Shown here piece after piece: positions 9,398 through 18,977 of a stretch of 32,831 nucleotides of DNA. The stretch comes from Desulfobacterales bacterium. Lineage in GTDB: Bacteria > Desulfobacterota > Desulfobacteria > Desulfobacterales > JAHEIW01. The notes under the pieces are model-generated. The model had not been told where the DNA came from. It saw only the letters and a program-made list of their open reading frames with translations, and did no database searches. The translations under genes were made by a program, and so were the position numbers. The stretch covers positions 1 through 32,831 of the forward strand of contig JAUVTR010000005.1 in NCBI GenBank assembly GCA_030601425.1, written 5' to 3'. Within the stretch, counting starts at the first letter, position 1; every line of letters begins with the position of its first letter.

Positions 9398-10201
9398 ATG
9401 AAAAAAATAGTCGGCATACGATTCAAACCCGCAGGTAAGGTTTACGATTTTGACAGCGGTGCATTTGTCCTTAACCAGGGTGATCATGTGATCGTTGAAA
9501 CAGAGCAAGGACTCGGTTTCGGAACGGTGGTGGTGCCTCCGTCCCTCAGAGAAAAGCCGCCGCCCGGCAAGCCACTCAAAAAGGTCTTTCGGTTGGCTAC
9601 TGAAAAAGACTTCAACCAGCGTAAAAAAAATCTGGCCGATGAAAAGTCGGCGCATACCTTTTGCCTGGAGTGCATCCGAAAACTCGCGTTGAAAATGAAC
9701 CTCTTTTCTGTTGAAAAATCATTCGATGGGAGCAAATATACTTTTTTTTTCACAGCCGAGGGGCGTGTTGATTTTCGGCAACTCGTAAAAATGTTGGTTA
9801 AAGAACTCGGGGTCAGAATTGAAATGCGCCAGGTGGGGATACGCAACCAGGCCAAAATGTGCGGCGGTATCGGTCGCTGCGGCCGCCAACTGTGCTGTTC
9901 GACATTTTTGAACAAATTTGATCCCGTATCGATACGCATGGCCAAAGAACAAAGCCTGTCGCTTAACCCTACCAAAATTTCAGGACAATGCGGTCGGCTG
10001 ATGTGCTGTTTAACCTATGAGTTTGAAACATACCAGGAGCTAAAAAAGAATTTGCCCCGCTTGGGAAAAACTGTCATCACCCCTAGTGGAAAAGGCAAAG
10101 TTGTTCGTCATAATGCCATCTGCAACCGCATTGCCGTTCGGTTAGAAGGCGACCAGGAAATCGAATTCACCGCGGATAAAGTAAACCAGGAGAAGGAATA
10201 A
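9398..10201 (+). CDS. PSP1 C-terminal domain protein, RicT/YaaT-like
   Basis: 267 aa; GIGRCGRQLCCSTFL, SGQCGRLMCCLTYEFE. Located between holB and metG. Confidence 0.92.
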   Translation: MKKIVGIRFKPAGKVYDFDSGAFVLNQGDHVIVETEQGLGFGTVVVPPSLREKPPPGKPLKKVFRLATEKDFNQRKKNLADEKSAHTFCLECIRKLALKMNLFSVEKSFDGSKYTFFFTAEGRVDFRQLVKMLVKELGVRIEMRQVGIRNQAKMCGGIGRCGRQLCCSTFLNKFDPVSIRMAKEQSLSLNPTKISGQCGRLMCCLTYEFETYQELKKNLPRLGKTVITPSGKGKVVRHNAICNRIAVRLEGDQEIEFTADKVNQEKE

Positions 10202-10209
10202 GAAGGAAA

Positions 10210-12132
10210 ATGGCCAAGCCGTTTTACGTCACCACTCCCATTTACTATGTGAACGCGCGCCCGCATTTAGGACATGCCTATACGACCATTGTCGCCGATG
10301 TAATTACCCGGTTCCATACCATGCGCCCGGCAGAAGTTCATTTCCTGACGGGAACCGACGAACACGGAGACAAAGTTGTGCGCGCGGCTAAAAAGGAAAA
10401 CCTGAGCCCCAGGGCCTATGTCGATAAAATCAGTCAGCTATTTAGAGATCTGTGGCCGGAACTCAATATTTCCAACAATTATTTTATCCGAACCACCGAT
10501 GCCGCCCACATGGAGATCGTGAGCCAGATCCTTCAGAAAATATATGATGCAGGCGATATTTATTTCAGTGAATATGAGGGCCAGTATTGTTTCGGATGTG
10601 AGCGATTTTATACCGAACGGGAATTGATCGACGGCAAGTGCCCGGATCATGAAACAGTGCCCGAAACCATTAAAGAATCGAATTACTTTTTTAAGATGAG
10701 CCGCTACCAGGATTGGCTCATCGATCACATCAAGCAGCATCCGGGATTTATCCGCCCGGAGCGCTACCGTAACGAAGTGCTCGCATTTCTCAGAGAACCG
10801 CTTGAAGATCTTTGTATCTCTCGGCCAAAGAGCCGACTTAAGTGGGGCATCACGCTTCCTTTTGATGAAAATTACGTCACCTACGTTTGGTTTGATGCCT
10901 TATTAAACTACATTACAGCCCTTGGATTCCCTGACGGCGAGTTGTTTCATAAATTCTGGCCGGTAGCCCAGCACATCGTCGCCAAAGATATCCTCAAACC
11001 CCACGGTATTTATTGGCCCATCATGCTCAAGGCTGCCGGAATTCCAATATACCAGCACTTAAATGTGCACGGATACTGGAATATCGAGCAGAGCAAGATG
11101 TCGAAAAGCCTTGACAATGTGGTCGAACCGTTGCAGCTGAAAAATATCTATGGTCTGGATGCGTTTCGGTTTTTTCTAATTCGCGAAATGAACTTCGGGC
11201 TGGATTCAAGCTTTGGTGAAAGCGCATTGGTGCAGCGGATCAACTCGGATCTGGCCAATGATCTCGGCAACTTGTTTTCCAGAATTATTTCAATGGCCCA
11301 TAAATATTTCAAAGGACGAGTCCCCGAAGTCGATCCTCAGGCAGAGCAGGAATTAGGCCTTGATCTGCAATCCGGTGCCCTGAAAACCATCAAGGAGTTT
11401 GAAAGCTTTATGGGATCTTTTGAATTTCATAGAGCCCTGATGGCTGTATGGGAATTTATCAGGCAAATGAACAAAACGATCGACGTAACTGCCCCCTGGG
11501 TCCTGGCCAAGAAAAAATCAAGTCGCAAGCAATTGGAGGCTGTTATTTATCATCTGCTTGAAGGGCTTCGAATCATCTCAGGCCTTATTTACCCGGTGAT
11601 GCCGGATACGGCAAAAAACATGCAAAAACGTCTCGGGCTGAAACCAGACGACTCTTTTTATCACCTCGATCATCTCAAAACCTGGAAAGCAATAGCGCCG
11701 GGAACGGCGCTATTAAAATCGGTCGCCCTATTTCCAAGAATAGAGATCGGAGAAAAAGCTCCGGATTCGGCCCCTCAAACGCAGGAGGAACCCGCTGTTT
11801 TGAATATCAAACCCGAAATTACGCTGGACGAATTCAGTCGCATCGATCTGCGGGTTGCGACCGTTGTGCATGCCGAACAGATCCCTAAAGCAAAAAAGCT
11901 CCTAAAACTGGAAGTGGATATGGGGCAAAAACGAACCCTGGTAGCCGGAATTGCCGAAAAATACTCGCCTGAAGATCTGATCGGTAAGCAGGTGATCATT
12001 GTCGCCAATCTGAAGCCCGCCAAACTCATGGGAGTGATATCCAATGGGATGGTGATTGCCGCAGTTGACGACTCCGGCCCTACCCTGGCAACTTTGGAAA
12101 AACTGGTGGCGCCCGGAACACCCCTCAAATAA
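10210..12132 (+). CDS. metG: Methionyl-tRNA synthetase with C-terminal tRNA-binding domain
   Basis: 640 aa; TTPIYYVNARPHLGHAYTTI, GTDEHGDKV, KMSKSLDNVV, C-terminal FSRIDLRVATVVHAE EMAP-type domain. Confidence 0.97.
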   Translation: MAKPFYVTTPIYYVNARPHLGHAYTTIVADVITRFHTMRPAEVHFLTGTDEHGDKVVRAAKKENLSPRAYVDKISQLFRDLWPELNISNNYFIRTTDAAHMEIVSQILQKIYDAGDIYFSEYEGQYCFGCERFYTERELIDGKCPDHETVPETIKESNYFFKMSRYQDWLIDHIKQHPGFIRPERYRNEVLAFLREPLEDLCISRPKSRLKWGITLPFDENYVTYVWFDALLNYITALGFPDGELFHKFWPVAQHIVAKDILKPHGIYWPIMLKAAGIPIYQHLNVHGYWNIEQSKMSKSLDNVVEPLQLKNIYGLDAFRFFLIREMNFGLDSSFGESALVQRINSDLANDLGNLFSRIISMAHKYFKGRVPEVDPQAEQELGLDLQSGALKTIKEFESFMGSFEFHRALMAVWEFIRQMNKTIDVTAPWVLAKKKSSRKQLEAVIYHLLEGLRIISGLIYPVMPDTAKNMQKRLGLKPDDSFYHLDHLKTWKAIAPGTALLKSVALFPRIEIGEKAPDSAPQTQEEPAVLNIKPEITLDEFSRIDLRVATVVHAEQIPKAKKLLKLEVDMGQKRTLVAGIAEKYSPEDLIGKQVIIVANLKPAKLMGVISNGMVIAAVDDSGPTLATLEKLVAPGTPLK

Positions 12133-12164
12133 GACAGATGACAGAGGACAGAAAACAGAGAACC
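12132..12164 (-). repeat. Degenerate heptamer array, CTGTCCT type, minus orientation
   Basis: Reverse complement reads GGTTCT CTGTTTT CTGTCCT CTGTCAT CTGTCT, the same words as 12444-12520. Confidence 0.75.
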
Positions 12165-12403
12165 GAAGTATGCCATCACTGTGCCGACTCCCACTTTAGC
12201 GTGCAAGGTTACCCGCACTACTAAACTTTTAAATTGCGAACCGCAGAATATAGAATGTTGAAAATCGAAGGAAAAGAAAACTTCATCATTCGAAATTCTT
12301 GACTTTAGATCACGTCTTTAGCGTGATTCGATATTCGATATTCAAAATCGGCAAAACTTTCAGGGTTCATGTCTTTGGCTGCGGGTTTCTGGCTGACCTC
12401 AAC

Positions 12404-12520
12404 ATTCCGCAATCCGAAATTTGAAATCCGCAATCACCAGGATCTGCCATCTGTCTTCTGTCCTCTGACCTCTGTCCTCTGTTCTCTGTCCTCTGACTTC
12501 TGACATCTGAAACCTGACAG
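12404..12520 (+). repeat. Two adjacent 7-bp-period arrays
   Basis: ATTCCGC AATCCGA AATTTGA AATCCGC AATCACC (12404-12438), then CTGCCAT CTGTCTT CTGTCCT CTGACCT CTGTCCT CTGTTCT CTGTCCT CTGACTT CTGACAT CTGAAAC CTGACAG (12444-12520, 11 units). Confidence 0.85.
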
Positions 12521-12789
12521 AAAACTTGACCCCCGGTAAGCGATGGGAGATAATATTGTTTTGGACCGAGTATGGATCTGTTATTAACTGCTGAAAATAA
12601 TCAAAAAAAAGATACGAAATGAAACCATCATTGAACACTGAGCAGCTCCCGTTTTTGAGGCACATCTGTAATTTTCTCCGCAATCGGATTCTGCGGGTCC
12701 GATCGCTTTTGCAAGCCAATGTTTATTTCGGTAAACATATCCATCGAGTCCCTGATGGCGCCATTGTTTTTTTCCCGTGTCGGGAAACC

Positions 12790-15700
12790 ATGCTTTATTG
12801 CGGCATTGCTGGGATTGTTGCCTTTAAAAACAAACCGGCGATGCGTCATCGTTTCGACCTTGAATCGCTGGAAAAAATGGCCCGGCAGATCGAGGCCGGT
12901 GGGTATCAGTCCTGTCAGCACACCGATGCGTGGAATGAATGCTATCTAGGCGGCAGTGAAAAAATCGATGCGTTATGGCGCGGCGTACAGACCTTAAAAA
13001 CCGACACCCAATTTTTTTCAGTTTATTCAGACGAAAAAGCGCAAAAGTATCTTGAACAACTGGCAAATCGTCTAAGAGCGACCATTGAAACTGAAACCGA
13101 CCTGCTGGCCGAACAAATGGGCCATCTTTCAGCAGAACGGGTAGATCTAATCTCCCATCGTATCGAAAAACTGAAGGATATAACCTGGAGTCTTGACACC
13201 GATATTCTATCCAATACAAAAAAAATACGAAATCTTTTGGTTCACAGTCCTGAGCCGCCTTCACTGTCAAACGTAAGCCTATTTAAAAATCTAAATGCTG
13301 TACTGAACAGCATTGACCGACTAGAGGTCAGGGGCAGAGATTCGGCGGGAATTTCCATCATGTTTATTTTCGAGGTGCCTGAATTTCAAAAATTTGAAGC
13401 GGCCCTCGCACAGGCGGACGTACTGGATCAATTTAAAGAGCGATGTGAGCCTGACCCGTTGATCAACGCCGGAATCAACTGCCAGCCGTCAACAAAAACG
13501 GACGGCAAAAAGCAGGTGGCTATTGCGGTTACATATAAAATAGCGTTGGAAATCGGACGCCTGGGAGACAACGTCCAATATCTGCGCCAGCAGATCGCAA
13601 ATGATCCCGTTTTTCAGATTCTGGCGACGATCCCCGCATCATTTGAAACGGTTTCAGCGCACACTCGTTGGGCGTCGGTGGGAGCGATCACGGAGGCAAA
13701 CTGTCATCCGGTCGACAATCACACCCCCGGCAATGAGACGCCAAAATGTGGGATCATTCATACCTGTCTGAATGGCGATATCGATAACTTTCAGGAGCTT
13801 AAGGCTGAATTCGAACGTAATGGAGACCGAATCCACAGCGAAATAACCACCGATACGAAGATTATTCCCCTTAAGATCCAACAGTATTTCCAACAGGGCC
13901 ATGCGGTTGATGAGGCCTTTCGGCTGGCAGTGAACGATTTTGAGGGATCCCATGCCATATCCATGCATACGGATATAGCCCCTGGAAAACTATTCCTGGC
14001 GCAAAGAGGCAGCGGCCAGGCTGTCTTTGTGGGGATCGCAGATGAGCACTATATTCCAAGCTCTGAGGTATATGGCTTTGTTGAAGAAACCCCCTATTAC
14101 CTTAAACTGGATGGTGAAAAAACGGTTGAAGGTAAACAGGGAAAAACCCAGGGTCAAATTTTTATTTTAGACCAGATGAGCACCGGGGGATTAAATGGTA
14201 TTAAAGCCCAGTTTTATGATGGCACCCCGTTGGGGCTCAATGAAAGCGACATTAAATTTACGGAAATAACGTCGCGGGATATCGACCGCCAAAATTCTCC
14301 GCACTATTTTTTAAAAGAAATCTCAGAATCTCCGGATTCGGTTGCAAAAACCCTGCAAAACCGATGGAAAATCAAAGAAGATAACAAATCTCAATACGCG
14401 ATTGTGCTGGATGAAACCATTATCCCACAATCCCTGAAAAAAGCGCTGATAACGGATAAAATTAAGCGTATCTTTTTTATCGGACAGGGCACCGCCGGTG
14501 TGGCAGCATTAACCTGCGCCAATATCCTGAATTATTACCTGGATAACCCGTCGATTCAGATTAATGCCCTCAAAGCCTCTGAATTCAGCGGGTTCCAATT
14601 AAATGAAAATGACAGTGATAATTCCATGACCGACACGCTGGTTGTCGCGATCAGTCAATCCGGCACCACTACCGACACCAACCGCACCGTTGACATGGTC
14701 AAAGAACGCGGGGCTTACACACTGGCCATTGTCAACCGCCGGGATTCGGATATTACTTTTAAAGTCAACGGGGTGATGTATACCAGCAGTGGTCGCGACA
14801 TCGAAATGTCGGTGGCTTCCACCAAAGCTTTTTATTCCCAGATCGTTGCCGGCGCCATTTTGGGTCTTTATATCGCCAGATTGAAAAACCGCCGCAACGA
14901 CGCATTTGTAAACGAGGAAACCCGGCGTCTGTTGGAGCTTCCGTCACACATGCGCAAAGTGCTCGCTCTGGGAGAGGCCATTAAAAAATCCGCACAGAAA
15001 CTTGCGGTAACCAAAACCTACTGGGCGACTGTCGGCAGTGGACCCAACAAGGCCGCTGCCGATGAAATTCGTATCAAGCTGAGCGAACTTTGCTACAAAA
15101 CGATCTCCTCGGATTACGTTGAGGACAAAAAACACATCGACTTGTCATCCGAGCCGCTGATCATCATGTGCGCCGCTGGGTCACGGAGTACGGTAATCGG
15201 CGACATCATTAAAGATACGGCCATATTCAAAGCCCACAAAGCAACCCCCATTGTCATCGCAAACGAAGGCGAAGACCGATTTTTCCCATATGCCGCTGAT
15301 GTTTTTCAGGTCCCACCGATTAAAGAGCATCTGGCCCCCATCTTAAACACGCTGGTGGGTCATATCTGGGGCTATTATGCCGCCCTGGCTATCAATGATG
15401 GCTCGCGGTTTTTGTATCAATTCCAAGAGGAGTTACAAAATACCATTGATGCATATGCAGAAAAAGGATTAGATGTATACGAAATCATTCTTGAAAGGTC
15501 ATTCCGAGAAAAAGTTGCTTTTTTTGATAAGGCATTTAGAAGAAAAAAAGTCGAAAAACAGTTCCCCTCTGCGATTGGTTTTGAGGCCACTTCGGACTTA
15601 ACCCTTTTGCTCAAATATTTATCGGGAAGATTGCCGGTTGCAGACTTTGAGCTTGATTTTAGCCAAAAGGGAACCGCCACCAATCTGTTAAATGCAATGT

Positions 15701-16392
15701 TTAAGTGCCTGGGGGATGCCATTAACTGCCTGGCGCGCCCGGTGGATGCAATTAAGCACCAGGCTAAAACCGTAACCGTCGGCACCAGTCGGATTAGTGA
15801 GCGGATTGAAGGAATCTTATTTGATGTTTTAGCGACCGAAAAGTTTGGCATTTCTCAGCTAACAGCTAACAATATTATTGTACTAAAAAATTTTCAGGAC
15901 ATTGTTTCCGAGGTCGCCGGCTCCGTGCTCTACCGGATTGAAGGATTAGACCTTTTAGGGGAACCGGTTGAAGACACGACAATCCATATGATTACCAAAA
16001 GGGGCGTCATCAAGAAAATTCCTTCACGGGTTGAAACCGATACGACCCTGAAAGGAACCAAACGCATCATTGTCAGACAGGGCAACGTTTACATCGGCAA
16101 AGGCCGTAAAGACGAGCGCAGCATCGTGGTGATACCGATCCTTTCCAGTTCACCTGCTTCACCGAACATCATTGAATTTCTGGTATTGCTTCATGTGAAA
16201 TTTAAAGAAGACATCTCACTGAGTACCCGAATTAAAGCTCTGGGAGGCAAATACGAACACATCAAAAACATCGTTCAGGAAAACAGTGTCGCCTGGGATG
16301 ATCAGCTTCTCGAACGCATCCAGATAGAGGAGATGTTTGGACGATCCGCTGAAAAAGTGGCGGAATTCATCGTAGCCCAAGTAAAAGCCTAA
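12790..16392 (+). CDS. Very large GlmS-like protein: interrupted class II glutaminase domain, two SIS domains and a long C-terminal extension
   Basis: CGIAGIVAF, RLEVRGRDSAG, SAHTRWASVGAITEANCHPVDNH, CLNGDIDNFQELK, TDTKIIPLKI, FFIGQGTAGVAA, VVAISQSGTTTDT, SVASTKAFYSQ. ORF is open from 12619; ATG at 12790 (MLYCGIAG) is favoured because the first 57 residues look unlike protein. Confidence 0.88.
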   Translation: MLYCGIAGIVAFKNKPAMRHRFDLESLEKMARQIEAGGYQSCQHTDAWNECYLGGSEKIDALWRGVQTLKTDTQFFSVYSDEKAQKYLEQLANRLRATIETETDLLAEQMGHLSAERVDLISHRIEKLKDITWSLDTDILSNTKKIRNLLVHSPEPPSLSNVSLFKNLNAVLNSIDRLEVRGRDSAGISIMFIFEVPEFQKFEAALAQADVLDQFKERCEPDPLINAGINCQPSTKTDGKKQVAIAVTYKIALEIGRLGDNVQYLRQQIANDPVFQILATIPASFETVSAHTRWASVGAITEANCHPVDNHTPGNETPKCGIIHTCLNGDIDNFQELKAEFERNGDRIHSEITTDTKIIPLKIQQYFQQGHAVDEAFRLAVNDFEGSHAISMHTDIAPGKLFLAQRGSGQAVFVGIADEHYIPSSEVYGFVEETPYYLKLDGEKTVEGKQGKTQGQIFILDQMSTGGLNGIKAQFYDGTPLGLNESDIKFTEITSRDIDRQNSPHYFLKEISESPDSVAKTLQNRWKIKEDNKSQYAIVLDETIIPQSLKKALITDKIKRIFFIGQGTAGVAALTCANILNYYLDNPSIQINALKASEFSGFQLNENDSDNSMTDTLVVAISQSGTTTDTNRTVDMVKERGAYTLAIVNRRDSDITFKVNGVMYTSSGRDIEMSVASTKAFYSQIVAGAILGLYIARLKNRRNDAFVNEETRRLLELPSHMRKVLALGEAIKKSAQKLAVTKTYWATVGSGPNKAAADEIRIKLSELCYKTISSDYVEDKKHIDLSSEPLIIMCAAGSRSTVIGDIIKDTAIFKAHKATPIVIANEGEDRFFPYAADVFQVPPIKEHLAPILNTLVGHIWGYYAALAINDGSRFLYQFQEELQNTIDAYAEKGLDVYEIILERSFREKVAFFDKAFRRKKVEKQFPSAIGFEATSDLTLLLKYLSGRLPVADFELDFSQKGTATNLLNAMFKCLGDAINCLARPVDAIKHQAKTVTVGTSRISERIEGILFDVLATEKFGISQLTANNIIVLKNFQDIVSEVAGSVLYRIEGLDLLGEPVEDTTIHMITKRGVIKKIPSRVETDTTLKGTKRIIVRQGNVYIGKGRKDERSIVVIPILSSSPASPNIIEFLVLLHVKFKEDISLSTRIKALGGKYEHIKNIVQENSVAWDDQLLERIQIEEMFGRSAEKVAEFIVAQVKA

Positions 16393-16485
16393 TCACTCAA
16401 AAACACAAACACCCAGTTTTTATCAAGAAAGAACGGACGGCCATCCGTTAAACCAAGCCACAATCCACCCTTTCTGAGACCGCCC

Positions 16486-17130
16486 ATGCGATTCAACCTT
16501 CTCATTTACGCTATTGTTGCCCTTTGCTTAGCTGAAATTCCCGGTGTTGCATCGGAATTGTCGTCAGGGAAACCCATAGAAAAAGAACTGCTGGACGGCA
16601 AGGCCTTTATCACCAAGCTCAAACCGCCACATCAAACCGGCAAGGGTTATAAACTGGTATATGTAGTAGAGGCACCGATAGAAGTTTTTTGGAAGTTTAA
16701 GACCGACTTTGATAATGATTTTTTATTAAACAATAAATTTATCAAATCTCACCGACTACTGAGCCGCCGGGGAAATGTTGTGGTTACCGAGGACATATTC
16801 ACCGAAAATGTATATACCCATAGGCCAAGTGCAAAATTCCGCTGGCAGATTACGGTCTCCCCCGACAGGTATCGATTGGATTTTGTTCTTCTAAATCCGG
16901 AACAATGTGGCCAAAAATTTCATTATGGGCATATTCAGCTTGAGATGTTCGAGACCATCGGACAAAAAACCAAGGTCACACAGGTAGCGTATTTCGACTT
17001 TTTTGGCGCCTTTTTTTGGGTCAACTATCCCTGGTATGGTGGGATGATGGACTTTTTAAAATACACAGCCCGCTGGGAACAGGAGACAATTCTGAAGTTG
17101 AAATCAAAATATGGCAAAAGTGTACAATAA
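16486..17130 (+). CDS. Exported protein, START/SRPBCC-like fold (tentative)
   Basis: 214 aa with N-terminal signal-like segment; YVVEAPIEVFWKFKTDF... pattern and ending ...MDFLKYTARWEQETILKL. Confidence 0.6.
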   Translation: MRFNLLIYAIVALCLAEIPGVASELSSGKPIEKELLDGKAFITKLKPPHQTGKGYKLVYVVEAPIEVFWKFKTDFDNDFLLNNKFIKSHRLLSRRGNVVVTEDIFTENVYTHRPSAKFRWQITVSPDRYRLDFVLLNPEQCGQKFHYGHIQLEMFETIGQKTKVTQVAYFDFFGAFFWVNYPWYGGMMDFLKYTARWEQETILKLKSKYGKSVQ

Positions 17131-17142
17131 TCTATATTAAAA

Positions 17143-17170
17143 TTGACATAATACCGGGGTATGTTATAAT
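17143..17170 (+). promoter_or_regulatory. Sigma70-type promoter upstream of the sigma54 activator gene
   Basis: TTGACA (17143-17148), 16-bp spacer, TATAAT (17165-17170); flanked by GTGTACA (about 17120) and TGTACAC (about 17172). Confidence 0.7.
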
Positions 17171-17234
17171 CTGTACACAAAAGTGAATATATGTCCTTTT
17201 GTCGATTTTCCCGAACATCATAAGACTAAAGCCG

Positions 17235-17266
17235 GTTATAAAAACATAACATATTGTTTTTATAAC
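17235..17266. promoter_or_regulatory. Perfect 11-bp inverted repeat in the leader of the 17369 gene
   Basis: GTTATAAAAAC (17235-17245), 10-nt loop, GTTTTTATAAC (17256-17266). Confidence 0.6.
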
Positions 17267-17368
17267 AATATTATGACAACTCGCGCGAATTATTTTAAAA
17301 ATGCAACGCCATAATTGCTTTCCCAAATTGATCAAATTCATACTATTGCAGATTAAGGATGTATAAAA

Positions 17369-18871
17369 ATGGATAACAACCTGAAGCACACGGATACTTC
17401 TATTGATCGTTTGAAAGAAATCTCCACCTGGGTTTCATCGGTTCAGGATCTTGACCGGCTACTTGAGCTGATTATTGAAACAGCCACCCGAATGATGGAT
17501 GCAAAAGCCAGTTCGTTGCTGCTTTTGGATCCCAAGACCCAAAAGCTATATTTCAAGGTGGCCACCGGAGAAAAAAAAGATGATGTCAAGCAGTTCGAAA
17601 TCGATCTGGGGCAAGGCATAGCGGGTCATGTGGCTCAGACAGGAGAACGCCTTCTCATCCCTAATGTTTCCAAGGACCCGCGTTGGTACAAAGAAATCAG
17701 CGAAAGCATCGGGTTTGAAACCCGCTCAATTGCCTGTGTACCTATGAAAGTTCGCGGGGAGATTATCGGCGTTGTTGAGATCATTGACAAAGTAGATGGA
17801 AGCGCCATCACAGATGCGGATTTAAAGATTTTGTCCGTTTTTGCTGAACTTGCCGCGGTAGGGATTGGCAATGCTCGTAAAATCGAGCACGATAAAAAAG
17901 AAATCAAGGACCTCAAAGAAGAACTGGATCTTAAATATGAGCTGGTCGGTGAAAGCCCGGCACTTAGGAAGGTCATTTCCGATGCGGTCAAAGTCGCCAA
18001 TTCAAAAGCCAGTACCTTAATCTTAGGCGAAAGTGGAACCGGCAAGGAATTGCTTGCGCGTCTAATTCACCGGGTGGGCGCCAGAAAAGATGAGCCGATG
18101 ATTGTGCTCAATTGTGCCGCCTTGCCGGAATCGTTGCTTGAAGATGAGCTTTTCGGCCATGAGAAAGGCGCATATACGGGCGCCGTGGGCCGCAAAATAG
18201 GAAAATTTGAACTCGCAGACAAAGGCACAATTTTTCTTGATGAAATCGGCGAGATGAGCCCGGGTATGCAATCAAAACTGCTTCGTATTTTGCAGGAAGG
18301 GGTCTTTTACCGGGTGGGCGGCAACAAATCAATCCCGGTGGATGTCCGGGTCATCGCAGCTACCAACCGAAATATTGACGAAGATGTCACTGAAGGAAGG
18401 TTTCGTGAGGACCTTTATTACAGGCTAAATGTTGTTCAAATTCAAATGCCTCCTGTTAGGGAGAGAAAAGAAGATATCCCCTTGTTGGCGAATTATTTTT
18501 TAAAAATTTTTAAACACGAAAGGGGCCTGTCGAATCTGACCATCGCAAAAAAGGCAATGAATGCCATGCTCCAGTATGATTGGCCCGGCAACGTGCGCGA
18601 GATGAAAAACGCCATTGAAAGAGCCGTTGTAATGGGAAATGGGCGAGAAATTATGCCCGAAGACTTGCCTCAATTTGCCTCCAAGCCGAGTTATCCAGGG
18701 ATGAAAGTCGGCTTAACGCTAAAAGAAGCGACTGATATGTTTAAAAAGGAGTTTATCGCGTTGAATTTAAGACACACCGGCGGCAACCGAAGTTTAGCGG
18801 CCAAACAAATGAGTATTCAAAGAACCTACCTATCGCGCCTCATCAGCCGGTACAACCTGCTGGATACATGA
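17369..18871 (+). CDS. GAF domain, sigma54-dependent Fis-family transcriptional activator
   Basis: 500 aa; GAF region, GESGTGKELLARLIH Walker A, EKGAYTGA (GAFTGA loop), TIFLDEIGEM, YDWPGNVREMKNAIERA, C-terminal HTH. Confidence 0.95.
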   Translation: MDNNLKHTDTSIDRLKEISTWVSSVQDLDRLLELIIETATRMMDAKASSLLLLDPKTQKLYFKVATGEKKDDVKQFEIDLGQGIAGHVAQTGERLLIPNVSKDPRWYKEISESIGFETRSIACVPMKVRGEIIGVVEIIDKVDGSAITDADLKILSVFAELAAVGIGNARKIEHDKKEIKDLKEELDLKYELVGESPALRKVISDAVKVANSKASTLILGESGTGKELLARLIHRVGARKDEPMIVLNCAALPESLLEDELFGHEKGAYTGAVGRKIGKFELADKGTIFLDEIGEMSPGMQSKLLRILQEGVFYRVGGNKSIPVDVRVIAATNRNIDEDVTEGRFREDLYYRLNVVQIQMPPVRERKEDIPLLANYFLKIFKHERGLSNLTIAKKAMNAMLQYDWPGNVREMKNAIERAVVMGNGREIMPEDLPQFASKPSYPGMKVGLTLKEATDMFKKEFIALNLRHTGGNRSLAAKQMSIQRTYLSRLISRYNLLDT

Positions 18872-18977
18872 AAATGTTTGGTAATATCAAAAAACGTGTT
18901 ATGTTGTGTTCAGATCAGCGCTTATCCAATTCTTGCCTGCTTCAAAACATCCGCCGACCTTGAGAGGGTAGACCGCT

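Noticed and set aside
12444-12520. CRISPR-like array
   Set aside because: Units are 7 bp with no spacers and no cas genes in the window.
12619-12789. N-terminal 57 residues of the GlmS-like ORF
   Set aside because: Upstream of the conserved glutaminase start CGIAG, no protein-like features; ATG at 12790 preferred.
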